From Candidatus Fonsibacter ubiquis (GTDB taxonomy: Bacteria > Pseudomonadota > Alphaproteobacteria > Pelagibacterales > Pelagibacteraceae): a stretch of 64,000 nt of DNA. The notes under the pieces are model-generated. The model worked only from the letters and a program-made list of their open reading frames with translations. It was not told the origin of the DNA and ran no database searches. The DNA lies in contig NZ_CP024034.1 of the NCBI RefSeq assembly GCF_002688585.1, forward strand, positions 239,501 through 303,500, in the 5' to 3' direction. Both the position numbers and the translations under genes were made by a program. The first letter of the stretch is position 1. Every line of letters begins with the position of its first letter. Positions 40,179 through 50,035 of this stretch are shown piece by piece.

Positions 40179-41468
40179 ATGACAAACGTTGTAGTTGTAG
40201 GCTCTCAGTGGGGAGATGAGGGCAAAGGGAAGATTGTGGATTGGCTTTCGGAGCAAGCCGACGTTGTCATTAGATTTCAAGGCGGTCATAATGCAGGCCA
40301 CACTTTAGTCATTAATGGAAAAGTTTTTAAATTAAAATTACTTCCTTCAGGAATTGTTAGAGGAGATAAAATTTCAATTATTGGAAACGGAGTTGTTATT
40401 GATCCTTGGGCATTATTAGAAGAAATTGAAGAAATTAAAAAAAAAGGGGTTGATGTTAATGAAAGTAATTTAATTATTTCAGATACAGCAACTTTAATTT
40501 TACCTTTTCATAAAGAAATGGATGAGATTAGGGAGGATGCTGCAAAATCTAAAATTGGAACCACAAGAAGAGGTATAGGACCAGCTTACGAAGATAAGAT
40601 TGGTAGACGTTCAATTCGAGTTATGGATTTGCGTTCGAAGACAAATTTAGAGCAAAGACTAGAAGTTATTTTAGAACATCATAATGCAATCAGAAAAGGC
40701 TTAAAAAAAAAGATATATAAATCTGAAGAGTTAATTAATGAGTTGTTAAAGATTGCTCCGAAAATATTAAAATTTTCTCAACCCGTATGGAAAAAGATTG
40801 CTGAATTTCAAAAATTAAACAAAAAAATATTATTCGAAGGTGCACAGGGAATATTGCTTGATGTTGATCATGGAACCTATCCTTATGTGACCTCATCCAA
40901 TACAGTCGCAGGTACAGCCTCGGTTGGTACAGGATGTGGACCAAAAACTATTGATTATGTTCTTGGAATTACCAAGGCCTATACAACAAGAGTAGGAGAG
41001 GGTCCTTTTCCAACAGAACTTAAAGACGCAACAGGAGAATTGATTGGTCAAAGAGGTCATGAATTTGGAACTGTAACGAATAGAAAAAGAAGATGTGGTT
41101 GGTTTGATGGAGTTCTTGTTAAACAATCTGCAACTATATCAGGAATTACTGGTATCGCTCTCACCAAGTTAGATGTTCTAGACACACTAGAAGAGATCAA
41201 ATTTTGTATAGGTTATAAATTACGAGGTAAAGAAATTGATTTTTTTCCTAGTGCTTCAGAGGATCAATTTGCAGTAGAGCCTATCTACAAAACTTTTGAG
41301 GGTTGGAAGTCAGAGACAAAGGGAATAAGAAATTATAAAGAATTACCTGAGAAGGCCAAAGTTTATATTGCAGCCATTGAAGATTTCATAGGCGTTAAGA
41401 TTGGAAGTATTTCAACAAGTCCAGAGAGAGATGATACGATTTTTATTGAAGATCCCTTTAATGCGTAA
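40179..41468 (+). CDS. purA: Adenylosuccinate synthetase
   Basis: The GTP-dependent first step from IMP to AMP. The P-loop-like [16 protein letters not shown] opens the protein; [22 protein letters not shown] and the C-terminal TKLDVLD GTP-specificity motif are present. The length of 429 residues is standard. Its end overlaps the convergent rpoH by 11 bp. Confidence 0.98.
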   Translation: MTNVVVVGSQWGDEGKGKIVDWLSEQADVVIRFQGGHNAGHTLVINGKVFKLKLLPSGIVRGDKISIIGNGVVIDPWALLEEIEEIKKKGVDVNESNLIISDTATLILPFHKEMDEIREDAAKSKIGTTRRGIGPAYEDKIGRRSIRVMDLRSKTNLEQRLEVILEHHNAIRKGLKKKIYKSEELINELLKIAPKILKFSQPVWKKIAEFQKLNKKILFEGAQGILLDVDHGTYPYVTSSNTVAGTASVGTGCGPKTIDYVLGITKAYTTRVGEGPFPTELKDATGELIGQRGHEFGTVTNRKRRCGWFDGVLVKQSATISGITGIALTKLDVLDTLEEIKFCIGYKLRGKEIDFFPSASEDQFAVEPIYKTFEGWKSETKGIRNYKELPEKAKVYIAAIEDFIGVKIGSISTSPERDDTIFIEDPFNA

Positions 41469-42357
41469 TGAAAGGTTTTGTTTTAATATTCTCTAGCATT
41501 GCTTTTTGAACTTTTTCAAAAGCCCTGTTTTCGATTTGTCTAACTCTTTCTCTGCTAATTTTATATTTCTGACTAAGTTCTTCTAAAGTTTTTGGCTCAT
41601 CAATAAGTTTTCTATCATATAAAATTTCTTTTTCTCTTTGATCTAAGACTTTCAAAGCTGTTTGTAACAATGCATGTTTCTGATCTAATTCCTGGCGTTG
41701 AGAAATTAACAATTCTTGATCAGCATTTTCATCTACTATCCAATCTTGCCACTGACCACCTTGTTCTTCGTCTGAAATTTTAGCATTCAATGATTGCTCT
41801 TGTCCTGCCATACGCCTATTCATTGAAATTACTTCATCTTCATTTACATCTAACCGATTTGCTATTTCTTTAACATGGGCATTAGTCATGTCGCCACTTT
41901 CAATTGCAAAAATTTGATTTTTTAATTTTCTAAGATTAAAAAATAATTTTTTTTGAGCAGCAGTTGTTCCAATTTTAACTAAGCTCCAGGATCTTAATAT
42001 ATATTCTTGGATTGCAGCTTTAATCCACCACATAGCATAGGTGGCAAGTCTAAATCCTCTCTCAGGATCAAATTTTTTAACCGCCTGCATCAAGCCAATA
42101 TTTCCTTCAGATATTAATTCCCCAACAGGCAAACCATAGCCTCGGTATCCCATTGCTATTTTTGCAACTAATCTTAAATGACTGGTAACTAAAGTGTGAG
42201 CTGACTCCCTATCGCCTTTCTCGCGCCAATTTTTTGCAAGAATATATTCTTGCTCAGGCTCTAACATTGGAAATTTTCTAATTTTTAATAAATAAGAATT
42301 TAAACTTCCTTCGGGCGAAAGGATTGGAAGATTAGAATTTTTTTCAATTTTTTCCAT
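41458..42357 (-). CDS. rpoH: RNA polymerase heat-shock sigma factor RpoH (sigma-32)
   Basis: Directs transcription of chaperone and protease genes. The conserved sigma-70 regions 2 ([34 protein letters not shown]) and 4 ([24 protein letters not shown], the DNA-binding helix-turn-helix) are present, and the RpoH box appears as [11 protein letters not shown]. Length 299 residues. A perfect TATAAT lies on the minus strand at 42378-42373, about 15 bp before the start codon, but without a convincing -35. RpoH is normally an FtsH substrate; ftsH is also in the window. Confidence 0.96.
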   Translation of the reverse strand: MEKIEKNSNLPILSPEGSLNSYLLKIRKFPMLEPEQEYILAKNWREKGDRESAHTLVTSHLRLVAKIAMGYRGYGLPVGELISEGNIGLMQAVKKFDPERGFRLATYAMWWIKAAIQEYILRSWSLVKIGTTAAQKKLFFNLRKLKNQIFAIESGDMTNAHVKEIANRLDVNEDEVISMNRRMAGQEQSLNAKISDEEQGGQWQDWIVDENADQELLISQRQELDQKHALLQTALKVLDQREKEILYDRKLIDEPKTLEELSQKYKISRERVRQIENRAFEKVQKAMLENIKTKPFITH

Positions 42358-42395
42358 ATTGCTTATGTAAGCATTATAACTTCTATGACAAGATA

Positions 42396-43379
42396 TTAAA
42401 ACTTAAGCTTTTTGATTATTTTTATTAAGTTTTCAAAATCTTTTGGCTTTTCACATTCAAATTCCATTTCTTTCTTTGAAGTTGGGTGAATAAATCCAAT
42501 AGATCTTGCATGCAAAGCTTGTCTTTTAAATCCCTCCAATAGTTCTTTAAATTCAGGATCAATATCTCTGATAAATTTATTTTGTTTTCCATAAATTTGA
42601 TCACCGATAATTGGATTACCGTTGGAGGAGAGATGCACTCTAATTTGATGAGTTCTTCCTGTTTCTAGTCTACATTCAAGAAAACTCATATCAGGAATTT
42701 TTTTTCCTGAAAAAAATTCTAGAGTTTTATAATTGGTAACAGCATCCTTTCCTCTTGAAGTATTTATACTCATTTTTTTTCTATTGAATTTGCTTCTGCC
42801 AATCATAGATGAAATTTGTCCAGAACTTGGTTTCATTCTTCCATAAACAAGAACTTCATAAACTCTTTTGATTGTATGTTCTGCAAACTGTTTTGATAAA
42901 AAAATATGGGCCTGATCATTCTTTGCAACCACCAACAGGCCACTGGTTCCTTTATCAATTCTATGAACTATGCCCGGTCTTAACTCTCCACCGATGGTTG
43001 AAAGTTTGTTTTTACAATGAAACATAAGGGCGTTTACTAAAGTGTTATCAAAGTTTCCAGCACCCGGATGAACAACCATTTCAGGAGATTTATTAACGAT
43101 TAATAAATCTTTATCCTCATAGCGAATATCTAATTTAATGTTCTTTGCTGAAATATTAACTTCTTTAGATTCTGGAATTGATACTTCTATAATGTCAGAA
43201 GAGTGAACTTTAATAGAAGCTTGGGTTATTTGAGTTTTATTAATTTTAACAAAACCCTCATTAATAATATTTTTAATTCTTGTTCTGCTTATATTTGGAA
43301 TCAAAACTGCAAGCGTAGAGTCTAAACGTGCATTATTTTTCTCTTCTGTAATTTCAAATTTATATTCGTTAGCAGACAT
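42396..43379 (-). CDS. rluD: 23S rRNA pseudouridine synthase RluD
   Basis: Forms pseudouridines in helix 69 of 23S rRNA. An N-terminal S4 RNA-binding domain (residues 17-75) is followed by the RluA-type catalytic domain with the catalytic aspartate in HRIDKGTSGLLVVAK and the ETGRTHQIRVHLSSNG motif. The length of 327 residues is normal. It lies upstream of rpoH on the same strand, as in other alphaproteobacteria, and the tRNA-Arg gene lies 12 bp before its start. Confidence 0.95.
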   Translation of the reverse strand: MSANEYKFEITEEKNNARLDSTLAVLIPNISRTRIKNIINEGFVKINKTQITQASIKVHSSDIIEVSIPESKEVNISAKNIKLDIRYEDKDLLIVNKSPEMVVHPGAGNFDNTLVNALMFHCKNKLSTIGGELRPGIVHRIDKGTSGLLVVAKNDQAHIFLSKQFAEHTIKRVYEVLVYGRMKPSSGQISSMIGRSKFNRKKMSINTSRGKDAVTNYKTLEFFSGKKIPDMSFLECRLETGRTHQIRVHLSSNGNPIIGDQIYGKQNKFIRDIDPEFKELLEGFKRQALHARSIGFIHPTSKKEMEFECEKPKDFENLIKIIKKLKF

Positions 43380-43391
43380 GATTAGTATTTT

Positions 43392-43466
43392 TGGTGGTCT
43401 TGCTAGGACTTGAACCTAGAACTCTAGTTTCGAAGACTAGGATGATATCCATTTCACTACAAGACC
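43392..43466 (-). tRNA. tRNA-Arg (anticodon TCG)
   Basis: On the minus strand the acceptor stem GGTCTTG pairs with CAAGACC, the anticodon stem CTAGT pairs with ACTAG around the loop CTTCGAA (anticodon TCG at positions 34-36), and the T arm CTAGG-TTCAAGT-CCTAG is perfect. The discriminator is A and the CCA end is encoded (43394-43392). It would read CGA and probably other CGN codons by wobble. Confidence 0.95.
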
Positions 43467-43550
43467 GTGATGGCAGTAGTACTATTTATTTTAAACGTTT
43501 TAAAGGTTTAAAGAGAAGTATCTAATTTTGATTTTTTATATAATTAAATA

Positions 43551-43991
43551 CTATTTAACTTTAATTGAAGTTCCTTTGAGCCACTCTGATTTTTGATTTT
43601 TATAATATTCTTTTTTCCAAATAGGGGCTCTAATTTTAATTTGTTCAATAAGATATCTCGATAATTGATAAGCTTCTGATCGATGTTTGCAAGATACTGC
43701 AATTATAATTGAAGGCTTGCCTAATGGAACATACCCTTTAGCATGTTCAATAAATACTTTTGCTTTTTTTAATCTAAATTTCTTTATTCCCTCGCCATAA
43801 ATCTTTTTAAATATTTTTATTACAAGTTTATTAAAAGAGTCATAGGTAATTCCTGTTACATTTTTGTTGTTATTGTTTTTTCTAATATTTCCTACAAAAA
43901 ATATACTTGCCCCAGCAGCAAAATTTTTTACAAATTTTTCTGCTCTTATAATATTAATTTTTTTTGTATCAACAATCGCTACGTGTAACAT
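43551..43991 (-). CDS. moaE: Molybdopterin synthase catalytic subunit MoaE
   Basis: With MoaD converts precursor Z (cPMP) to molybdopterin. Conserved segments include GASIFFVGNIR, ISCKHRSEAYQLSRYLIEQIK-like helix (residues 104-124 region) and the catalytic lysine region IWKKEYYKNQKSEWLKG near the C terminus. The length of 146 residues is normal. Its start overlaps the moaD stop by one base. Confidence 0.94.
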   Translation of the reverse strand: MLHVAIVDTKKINIIRAEKFVKNFAAGASIFFVGNIRKNNNNKNVTGITYDSFNKLVIKIFKKIYGEGIKKFRLKKAKVFIEHAKGYVPLGKPSIIIAVSCKHRSEAYQLSRYLIEQIKIRAPIWKKEYYKNQKSEWLKGTSIKVK

Positions 43992-44260
43992 TAACCACCT
44001 CCGATAGGAGGTATAATTGAAATGATTTTATCTTTTTTTAAAACGTAAGAGTCATTTACAATTTCATCCTGTTCTGAACAAAACGCTGATTTTTTTATTA
44101 GATCTTTATAAGATTTATTTGTGGAATGTTTTATTTCAATAATCTCTATTAATTTATTTCTGATATCTTTGACTTTTATTTTTTTATTAAAATTTAAGTG
44201 TAATGCTGAATTTTTAAAAATATCTTTACAATTTCCAAATAGTTTTACTTTAATTTTCAT
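43991..44260 (-). CDS. moaD: Molybdopterin synthase sulfur carrier subunit MoaD
   Basis: A ubiquitin-fold sulfur carrier of 89 residues. It ends in IIPPIGGG, where the terminal Gly-Gly is adenylated and thiocarboxylated; the SYVLKKDKIISIIPP strand is typical. Activation needs a MoeB-type enzyme, which is not in this window. The Lys-rich sequence otherwise shows little conservation. Confidence 0.88.
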   Translation of the reverse strand: MKIKVKLFGNCKDIFKNSALHLNFNKKIKVKDIRNKLIEIIEIKHSTNKSYKDLIKKSAFCSEQDEIVNDSYVLKKDKIISIIPPIGGG

Positions 44261-44291
44261 AACAGATGAGTTTCATAACTTGCTAAAATTT

Positions 44292-44837
44292 TTAGAATAA
44301 ATCTTGTAAAAATTCAGGTAGTCCGTTTGGATTTATCCAAGTTCCTGACTTGCCGCCTTGTTTAATAAGCAAACGAACTCCATCAATTTTAAGATCAGGA
44401 TTTACAATTTTACATAAATCATAAATAGTAACTAGTGCCGCATTCACTCCCATAATTGCCTCCATTTCAACGCCTGTTTTTGCAAATGCTGCAACCACAC
44501 AGTACGTTTCCAGTGAAAAGTCATTGGAGTTTTGAATAATTTTTGTTGAACTGTAGTCAACGGTTAGAGGATGGCATAGTGGAATAATTTCACTAGTTTT
44601 TTTTACGCCAAGAAGGGCAGCAACTTCGGCTAGAGATATAGGATCACCTTTAGGCATTTGTTTGTTTTGAATTAATTTAAATGTTTTTTCACCTACATAT
44701 ATTTTTCCCATAGCTAATGCTTTGCGGTGGGTATTTTGTTTTTGAGAAACGTCTACCATGTGAAAATTATTGTTGGTAAAAATTTCTTTTGCCCAATCTT
44801 TCAAAATAGCCGTGTCTACAATTTTAAGATTTGTCAT
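44292..44837 (-). CDS. moaC: Cyclic pyranopterin monophosphate synthase MoaC
   Basis: Rearranges the MoaA product into cPMP, the first stable intermediate of molybdenum cofactor synthesis. Motifs KGDPISLAEVAALLGVKKTS, IPLCHPL and the catalytic region TGVEMEAIMGVNAALVTIYDLCK are intact. At 181 residues it has about 15 extra N-terminal residues. One-base overlap with moaA. Confidence 0.96.
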   Translation of the reverse strand: MTNLKIVDTAILKDWAKEIFTNNNFHMVDVSQKQNTHRKALAMGKIYVGEKTFKLIQNKQMPKGDPISLAEVAALLGVKKTSEIIPLCHPLTVDYSSTKIIQNSNDFSLETYCVVAAFAKTGVEMEAIMGVNAALVTIYDLCKIVNPDLKIDGVRLLIKQGGKSGTWINPNGLPEFLQDLF

Positions 44838-45826
44838 TATCCTCCAATACTAGCTAGGTGAGGAGTTAGTCCAGTATTTCCTAACTCTAAATAATGAGAT
44901 TCTTTTTTAAAATTCAGTTGATTATTAATTAAATTTTTTAGTTCAGTAATTTGATTATCATTTTGCAATAGTGCTCGAAGAGATATTCCAGTTTCTCCAA
45001 ATAAACATAGTCTCAAATCTCCTTGGGCAGTAATTCTCAAGCGATTACAGCTTTTACAGAAGTCTTTAGAATACGGGGCTATAATTCCAAATTTTCCACT
45101 AAAATCTTTACGAATATAACTTTTGGCTGGCCCTGAATCAAAACCTGCAGTTTGATGAATCCAGTCGTTCTTTACTAAATAATCTCTAAATATATTTGCA
45201 GAGATATGATATTTTTTAAAGTAATCTAAATTATCCCCTGTTTGCATCAATTCAATATAACGAAAGTCTACATAGTTAGATTTTATAAATTGTTGCCAAT
45301 TATTAAAATCTTCCTCACTATCGTTTACGCCCTTAAGTAAAACTGCATTAATTTTAATTTTTTTAAAATTATTTTCTTGCAAAATTTTAAGACCTGCTAG
45401 GATATCTTCAAGTTTATCCATTCCAGTAATAAATTTGAATTTTTCTTTATCTAAACTGTCGATACTAATATTAATTCCATCAATTTTATTTTCTATTAAT
45501 GGTCTTGCAATTTGCTTTAAGTTGTAACCGTTTGTTGTCATTACTACTTTTTTAATACCTGGAAGAGATTTTAGATTTTTAACAATGTCTAAAAAATCTT
45601 TTCGCACAGTAGGCTCACCACCTGTTAATCTAATTTTGCAAACCCCAAGTTCAGATAAGGCAATTCCAATTCTTCTAATTTCATCAAGAGTTAAAAAAGT
45701 TTTTTTATTTTTTGGTTTTTGATAACCATCGGGTAAGCAATAGCCACATTTAAAATTACACACGTCAGTAATTGAAATTCTAAAATATGGAAAAGTTCTT
45801 CCAAAATTATCTTTTAAATGAACCAT
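44837..45826 (-). CDS. moaA: GTP 3',8-cyclase MoaA (radical SAM)
   Basis: A radical SAM enzyme that cyclises GTP. The N-terminal cluster motif is CNFKCGYC, and the second [4Fe-4S] site is in FCKSCNRLRITAQGDLRLC. The C terminus ends in Gly-Gly (SIGG), which is needed for activity in the family. About 329 residues. I chose ATG 45826 instead of the in-frame TTG three bases upstream. Divergent from the sulfite dehydrogenase gene across 124 bp. Confidence 0.96.
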   Translation of the reverse strand: MVHLKDNFGRTFPYFRISITDVCNFKCGYCLPDGYQKPKNKKTFLTLDEIRRIGIALSELGVCKIRLTGGEPTVRKDFLDIVKNLKSLPGIKKVVMTTNGYNLKQIARPLIENKIDGINISIDSLDKEKFKFITGMDKLEDILAGLKILQENNFKKIKINAVLLKGVNDSEEDFNNWQQFIKSNYVDFRYIELMQTGDNLDYFKKYHISANIFRDYLVKNDWIHQTAGFDSGPAKSYIRKDFSGKFGIIAPYSKDFCKSCNRLRITAQGDLRLCLFGETGISLRALLQNDNQITELKNLINNQLNFKKESHYLELGNTGLTPHLASIGG

Positions 45827-45950
45827 CAATTAGAGATTACAATCTATAATAGTAAGATAGTCAAAAGATTTTTTTACAACCAAAAAGTGAGTTATCTTGA
45901 AACTAAAGGGCATATAATATTTTAATAAATTAAGCTTTGAGTCACTAAAT

Positions 45951-47159
45951 ATGAAAAAAATTTCAAATTCTAACAGAAGATCTTTTTTAACTGGCTCGGC
46001 AGCTATCGCAGGAGTAGCCGCTATTTCATCATTTACAAATCTTGGCATCAATATTGCAAAGGCAGATCATTCTAGCGCAACTCCAAAAGCTACCCCAGAG
46101 TATATTAAGTGGAAAAACAGAAACGCGCTAATTATTCATACAGAAGGAACTGTAGAAACTCACCGAGATATGATTGGAAATGGAATCATTACTCCAATAG
46201 AAAATATGTACATTAGAAATAATGTTAAATCTTTAACTGATGAGCAAATAGGAGTTAGATCTGAGTGGAAGTTAGACGTACAAGGCGTTCAAAAGCCTAG
46301 AACATTTACATTAGCAGAGCTACAAAAAATGCCTCTAAAGATTACTCCCATGGTTCTTCAATGTTCAGGAAATGGTCGTAAATTTTTTGCTCATGGTCCA
46401 AGCGGAACCAAGTGGGACACTGGTAGCGCAGCCTGCGTTACTTTTTCAGGAGTTTCAGTTAAATATTTAGCAGAATTATGTGGGGGACTTACTCCTAGCG
46501 TTAAATTCATAACCGGAACAGGAGCTGATGCACCAAAAGATATTGATCCTAAAGAAGGTGCTGTTGAAAGATCAGTGCCAATTTCTACTTATGAAGATTG
46601 CTTGTTAGCCTGGGAAATTAATGGGGTTCCAATTCCAAATGCACATGGAGGACCACTAAGATTAGTTGTGCCTGGGTATTATGGAATAAATAACGTTAAA
46701 CATATTAATAAATTAGTTTTTGCTGATAAAGAGTCTGATTTTAAAATGATGTCTAATCGTTATCGAGTTTACAAGATTGGCGATAAGCCAACACCTAATG
46801 ATGGCACTTGTTGGGAGATGAATGTTAAAAGTTGGATTACTTCACCACTTACCACAGCAAAATCAGGAAAAGTTGTTTTTACTGGTGTTGCATTTAGTAA
46901 TGGTACTCCTTTAAAAAGTGTTGCTCTGTCTATTGATGAAGGAAAAACTTGGAAGAATGCAAAATTTGTTGGACCTAATCTCGGGAAATTTGCTTGGAGA
47001 CAATTTCAGTTTGAAGCAAATTTAGAAAAAGGTAATTATACAGTTTCATCTAGAGCAACTGATGAAAAAGGATCGCAACCAAAGTTAAGATTTGAGAATA
47101 ATGAGGGCTATTCTCACAATGGTTGGTTAGATCATAGTGTTAAAATTACAGTTGCATAA
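45951..47159 (+). CDS. sorA: Sulfite dehydrogenase molybdopterin subunit (SorA/SoxC-like)
   Basis: Oxidises sulfite to sulfate in the periplasm. A Tat signal with twin arginines at residues 9-10 (NRRSFLTG) shows export after cofactor insertion. The sulfite-oxidase-family Mo domain has the cysteine ligand Cys138 in LQCSGNGR, and the C-terminal dimerisation domain ends in GYSHNGWLDHSVKITV. The length of 402 residues fits SorA/SoxC. Pairing with a small monohaem cytochrome c directly downstream favours the SorAB type over SoxCD. Its cofactor needs no nucleotide, unlike that of FDH. Confidence 0.88.
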   Translation: MKKISNSNRRSFLTGSAAIAGVAAISSFTNLGINIAKADHSSATPKATPEYIKWKNRNALIIHTEGTVETHRDMIGNGIITPIENMYIRNNVKSLTDEQIGVRSEWKLDVQGVQKPRTFTLAELQKMPLKITPMVLQCSGNGRKFFAHGPSGTKWDTGSAACVTFSGVSVKYLAELCGGLTPSVKFITGTGADAPKDIDPKEGAVERSVPISTYEDCLLAWEINGVPIPNAHGGPLRLVVPGYYGINNVKHINKLVFADKESDFKMMSNRYRVYKIGDKPTPNDGTCWEMNVKSWITSPLTTAKSGKVVFTGVAFSNGTPLKSVALSIDEGKTWKNAKFVGPNLGKFAWRQFQFEANLEKGNYTVSSRATDEKGSQPKLRFENNEGYSHNGWLDHSVKITVA

Positions 47160-47490
47160 ATTTTTAATTAAATTTTCGAAAATTTTCTTAAATTTTCTAA
47201 TTCTATTTTTTTTTATTCAAGTAAGCGCAAAAGCAGATCAAGATAAAATGATCTTAGGTCTTAAAATATTTAATGAAAAAGGAAATTGTGCAAGTTGTCA
47301 TCAATTAACAAATGCAAAGTCTGAAGGAAATATTGGGCCAAGCTTAGATGATCTTAAGCCAACGCAAGCACAAGTAAAACAAGCAGTTATTAATGGTATT
47401 GGAATAATGCCGGCTTTTGGGAACGATAAAATTTTAACTCCTCAAGAAATTGATGCAGTTTCTTTCTATGTAGAAAAAGCAACTAAATAA
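47137..47490 (+). CDS. sorB: Monohaem cytochrome c subunit of sulfite dehydrogenase (SorB-like)
   Basis: Electron acceptor for the Mo subunit. A strongly hydrophobic signal segment (residues 9-31) precedes the haem-binding CASCH (Cys51, Cys54, His55); Met91 in GIMPAFG is the likely axial ligand. The class I cytochrome c fold spans about 85 residues. The start is GTG 47137 or TTG 47152, both overlapping or abutting sorA, so the two are translationally coupled. Confidence 0.85.
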   Translation: MLKLQLHKFLIKFSKIFLNFLILFFFIQVSAKADQDKMILGLKIFNEKGNCASCHQLTNAKSEGNIGPSLDDLKPTQAQVKQAVINGIGIMPAFGNDKILTPQEIDAVSFYVEKATK

Positions 47491-48231
47491 TTAAAAGAAT
47501 ATTTTTAAACCTAAACGAATTGCAACAATAAGAACTAGAACCGCAGTTAATAAAGCAAGAATGTGTGACTTTAATATTTTTATATTAAGAAAATTTCCAA
47601 GTTGACCTCCTAATAGTACAGCTAAAGGCAAATATAAATAAGGTTGTAGTTGAGAAATATTATTAAATTTTTGAATTTGTCCTAAAAATCCTGCAATAGA
47701 GTTAATTAAAATAAATAAAGACGCAGCCATAACAATCTTATTAGGCTGAGCAGCTTTTAAATTAAATAGTATAGGGGAAAGTAAAATTCCTCCGCCAATT
47801 CCAACAATTCCAGACACTAAGCCAATTATTGCCCCAATAAAAACAGCAGAAAAAAATGGAATTTTTTTTATAATTTGATTTGTTAATTTATATTGTCTTG
47901 TCTGTATTAAAAGTAAAAGACTGCTTATCGTTAGGCAAAAAAATAATAAAATTTGAAAAAAATCTTTTGTTATTTGAAATTTTCCTCCAATATAAGCAAG
48001 AGGTATTGAGCCTAAAAAATATGGAGTTAAAAATTTTATATCTAAATTTCCAGCTCTTATATAGTTAAAACAATTTCCGCTTGCGACAATAATATTGCAA
48101 GTTAATGCTATAATTGGAATTAGCAAATATTCTACGTCATAAATTGTAAGTAATGCTAAATATGAAGTTCCTCCTGCAAAACCAACACTTGCGTAGATAG
48201 CTGCAACTAAAAAAAAAATTATGGATAGCAT
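47491..48231 (-). CDS. tauE: TauE/SafE-family sulfite/sulfonate exporter
   Basis: A 246-residue membrane protein with about seven to eight helices. The family pattern appears twice: AIYASVGFAGGTSYLALLTI near the N terminus and LVSGIVGIGGGILLSPILF in the middle. TauE/SafE members export sulfite, sulfonates or related organic acids. Lying tail to tail with the sulfite dehydrogenase (no intervening base), a role in sulfite disposal is plausible but not proven. Confidence 0.85.
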   Translation of the reverse strand: MLSIIFFLVAAIYASVGFAGGTSYLALLTIYDVEYLLIPIIALTCNIIVASGNCFNYIRAGNLDIKFLTPYFLGSIPLAYIGGKFQITKDFFQILLFFCLTISSLLLLIQTRQYKLTNQIIKKIPFFSAVFIGAIIGLVSGIVGIGGGILLSPILFNLKAAQPNKIVMAASLFILINSIAGFLGQIQKFNNISQLQPYLYLPLAVLLGGQLGNFLNIKILKSHILALLTAVLVLIVAIRLGLKIFF

Positions 48232-48266
48232 ATTTTTTAATCTATAGGTATTAATGATACATAATT

Positions 48267-48791
48267 ATGAAAACTGATAGTACAAAAAAATTTATACCCG
48301 TTAATATTGCTGTCTTAACTATTTCAGATACTAGAAATGAGTCAAATGATACATCGGGTAATATTTTAGTTACTAAAATTAAAGAATTAGGACATACCGT
48401 TGTTAGTAAAAAAATTTTAAAAGATGATAAAACAGATATTAAAAAAACTATTCTTGCATGGTGCGACGAAGCAGTTGATATAATTATTAGTACAGGTGGC
48501 ACTGGTTTAACAGGTCGGGATATAACCATTGAAGCCTTAGATGAAATTAAAGATAAAGATATTCCAGGATTTGGTGAAATATTTAGAATGCTTAGTTACA
48601 AAACAATTGGCACTTCTACCATTCAATCTCGCGCTCAAGGAATTATATGCAAAGGAAAATATATATTTGCCTTACCAGGATCTTCTGGAGCAGTTACCGA
48701 TGCTTGGGAGGGAATTTTAAAATTTCAATTAGACTCTCGTTTTCAACCTTGTAATTTTATTAATATTATTCCACGCCTAAAAGAAAAGTAA
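48267..48791 (+). CDS. moaB: Molybdenum cofactor biosynthesis protein MoaB
   Basis: MogA/MoaB-fold protein thought to adenylylate molybdopterin before MoeA inserts molybdate. The signatures are NIAVLTISDTRNESNDTSG, IISTGGTGLTGRDITIEAL, and the C-terminal ALPGSSGAVTDAWEGIL. The length of 174 residues is normal. It ends 2 bp before the convergent moeA stop. Confidence 0.93.
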   Translation: MKTDSTKKFIPVNIAVLTISDTRNESNDTSGNILVTKIKELGHTVVSKKILKDDKTDIKKTILAWCDEAVDIIISTGGTGLTGRDITIEALDEIKDKDIPGFGEIFRMLSYKTIGTSTIQSRAQGIICKGKYIFALPGSSGAVTDAWEGILKFQLDSRFQPCNFINIIPRLKEK

Positions 48792-48793
48792 TA

Positions 48794-50035
48794 TTAAATT
48801 GAATTTGTATAGTTTGGAAAAAAACAATCAATTATATCTCCTTTTTTAAAGCTTTGTTTACCTGCTGGAAAAGCAGCCCAAATATTAGACTGAACAAAAG
48901 GTTTTATTCTAAATGAATCCTGTCCTTTCAAAGCCTCAAGATGGAGGGTGCCTGAACTTGAAGTACTCAATTTGGCTTTGACAAAATGAGTCATATTTTT
49001 CTTTTTGAAATAAGTATTTTTTAAAATTGCTTTAATTGGCCTTTCAGTCTCAACCCCTAAAATATTTAGCAAATAAGGATTTACAAAAAATCTGTAGCAA
49101 GCAGCTGTTGAAATAGGATTGCCCGGTAGTCCAAAGATTGCCTTATCTTTAATTTTTGCAAATAACACTGGTTTTCCAGGTTTGATTTCAACGCCTTTAA
49201 AATAATTTGAAAGTTTAAAAGTTTTTACAATGCTTGGAATAAAATCAAATTTACCAGCTGAAATTGCGCCTGATGTAATAATTATATCTATCTTAGATTT
49301 TAACATTTTATTGATCTGATTTTTAAAAATAGATGCATGATTATCTCTTAAAATTCCTCCGTTAATGAAATTAAACAAAAAGTTTTCATTTAACGACTTA
49401 ATATAGGGACCATTTGAATTTCTAACTTTCCATGCTGGAATATTCTCACTATTTGAGATCTCATTACCGGTTGAAAAAAATAGTATATTTGGTTTTTTTT
49501 TAACTTTAATTTTTTTAATTCCTAAGGTTTTTAAAGCTAAAATATGATTAGAGTGAATAATTGCTCCTTTTTTAATAATTAGATTATTTTTTTTATAATC
49601 TGATCCTAAAAATCTGACGTGTTGATTTTTGTTAATTCTCTTATCAACAATTATATATTTTGGATTGTCTTTATTTGGATAAAACACAATTTGTTCAATT
49701 GGAATAATAGTATCAAATCCCTTAGGAACAATTCCACCTGTCATTATTTCAATAGTTTCAAATTTTTTGATTTTTTTAGTAATAGGTTTTGTTCCTGCAA
49801 TCATTGAACCTATAATTCTAAATTTTTGAGGCGAATTTTTATTTAAAAATTTAGTGTCTTTAGAGTTTACTGCAAAGCCATCAAAGGCCGCATTATTTGC
49901 AGCTGGATAATTATAATTTGAAAATATATTTAAAGACAAAACTCTATTTAAAGCATTTTCACAATTAATAATTTCATCTCCAATTTTAATGGGTGCTTTT
50001 TTTAAAATTTGTTGAGAGCGTTTATAACTAATCAT
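48794..50035 (-). CDS. moeA: Molybdopterin molybdenumtransferase MoeA
   Basis: Inserts molybdate into adenylylated molybdopterin. Conserved motifs include NAAFDGFAVNSKD, IMTGGIVPKGFDTIIPIEQ, TSGAISAGKFDF and FGLPGNPIS. The length of 413 residues is standard. It overlaps mobA by 8 bp and is followed tail to tail by moaB, so the two steps before and after are encoded on opposite strands. Confidence 0.94.
   Translation of the reverse strand: MISYKRSQQILKKAPIKIGDEIINCENALNRVLSLNIFSNYNYPAANNAAFDGFAVNSKDTKFLNKNSPQKFRIIGSMIAGTKPITKKIKKFETIEIMTGGIVPKGFDTIIPIEQIVFYPNKDNPKYIIVDKRINKNQHVRFLGSDYKKNNLIIKKGAIIHSNHILALKTLGIKKIKVKKKPNILFFSTGNEISNSENIPAWKVRNSNGPYIKSLNENFLFNFINGGILRDNHASIFKNQINKMLKSKIDIIITSGAISAGKFDFIPSIVKTFKLSNYFKGVEIKPGKPVLFAKIKDKAIFGLPGNPISTAACYRFFVNPYLLNILGVETERPIKAILKNTYFKKKNMTHFVKAKLSTSSSGTLHLEALKGQDSFRIKPFVQSNIWAAFPAGKQSFKKGDIIDCFFPNYTNSI

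Noticed and set aside
43392-43466. tRNA-Arg as an integration site for the molybdenum region
   Set aside because: The tRNA 3' end faces rluD, away from the moa genes, and no repeat of its 3' part or integrase gene was seen.
45913-45918. TATAAT upstream of sorA as a promoter -10 box
   Set aside because: The nearby TTGAAA is only 10 bp away, and nothing resembles a -35 at 16-18 bp; left uncalled.
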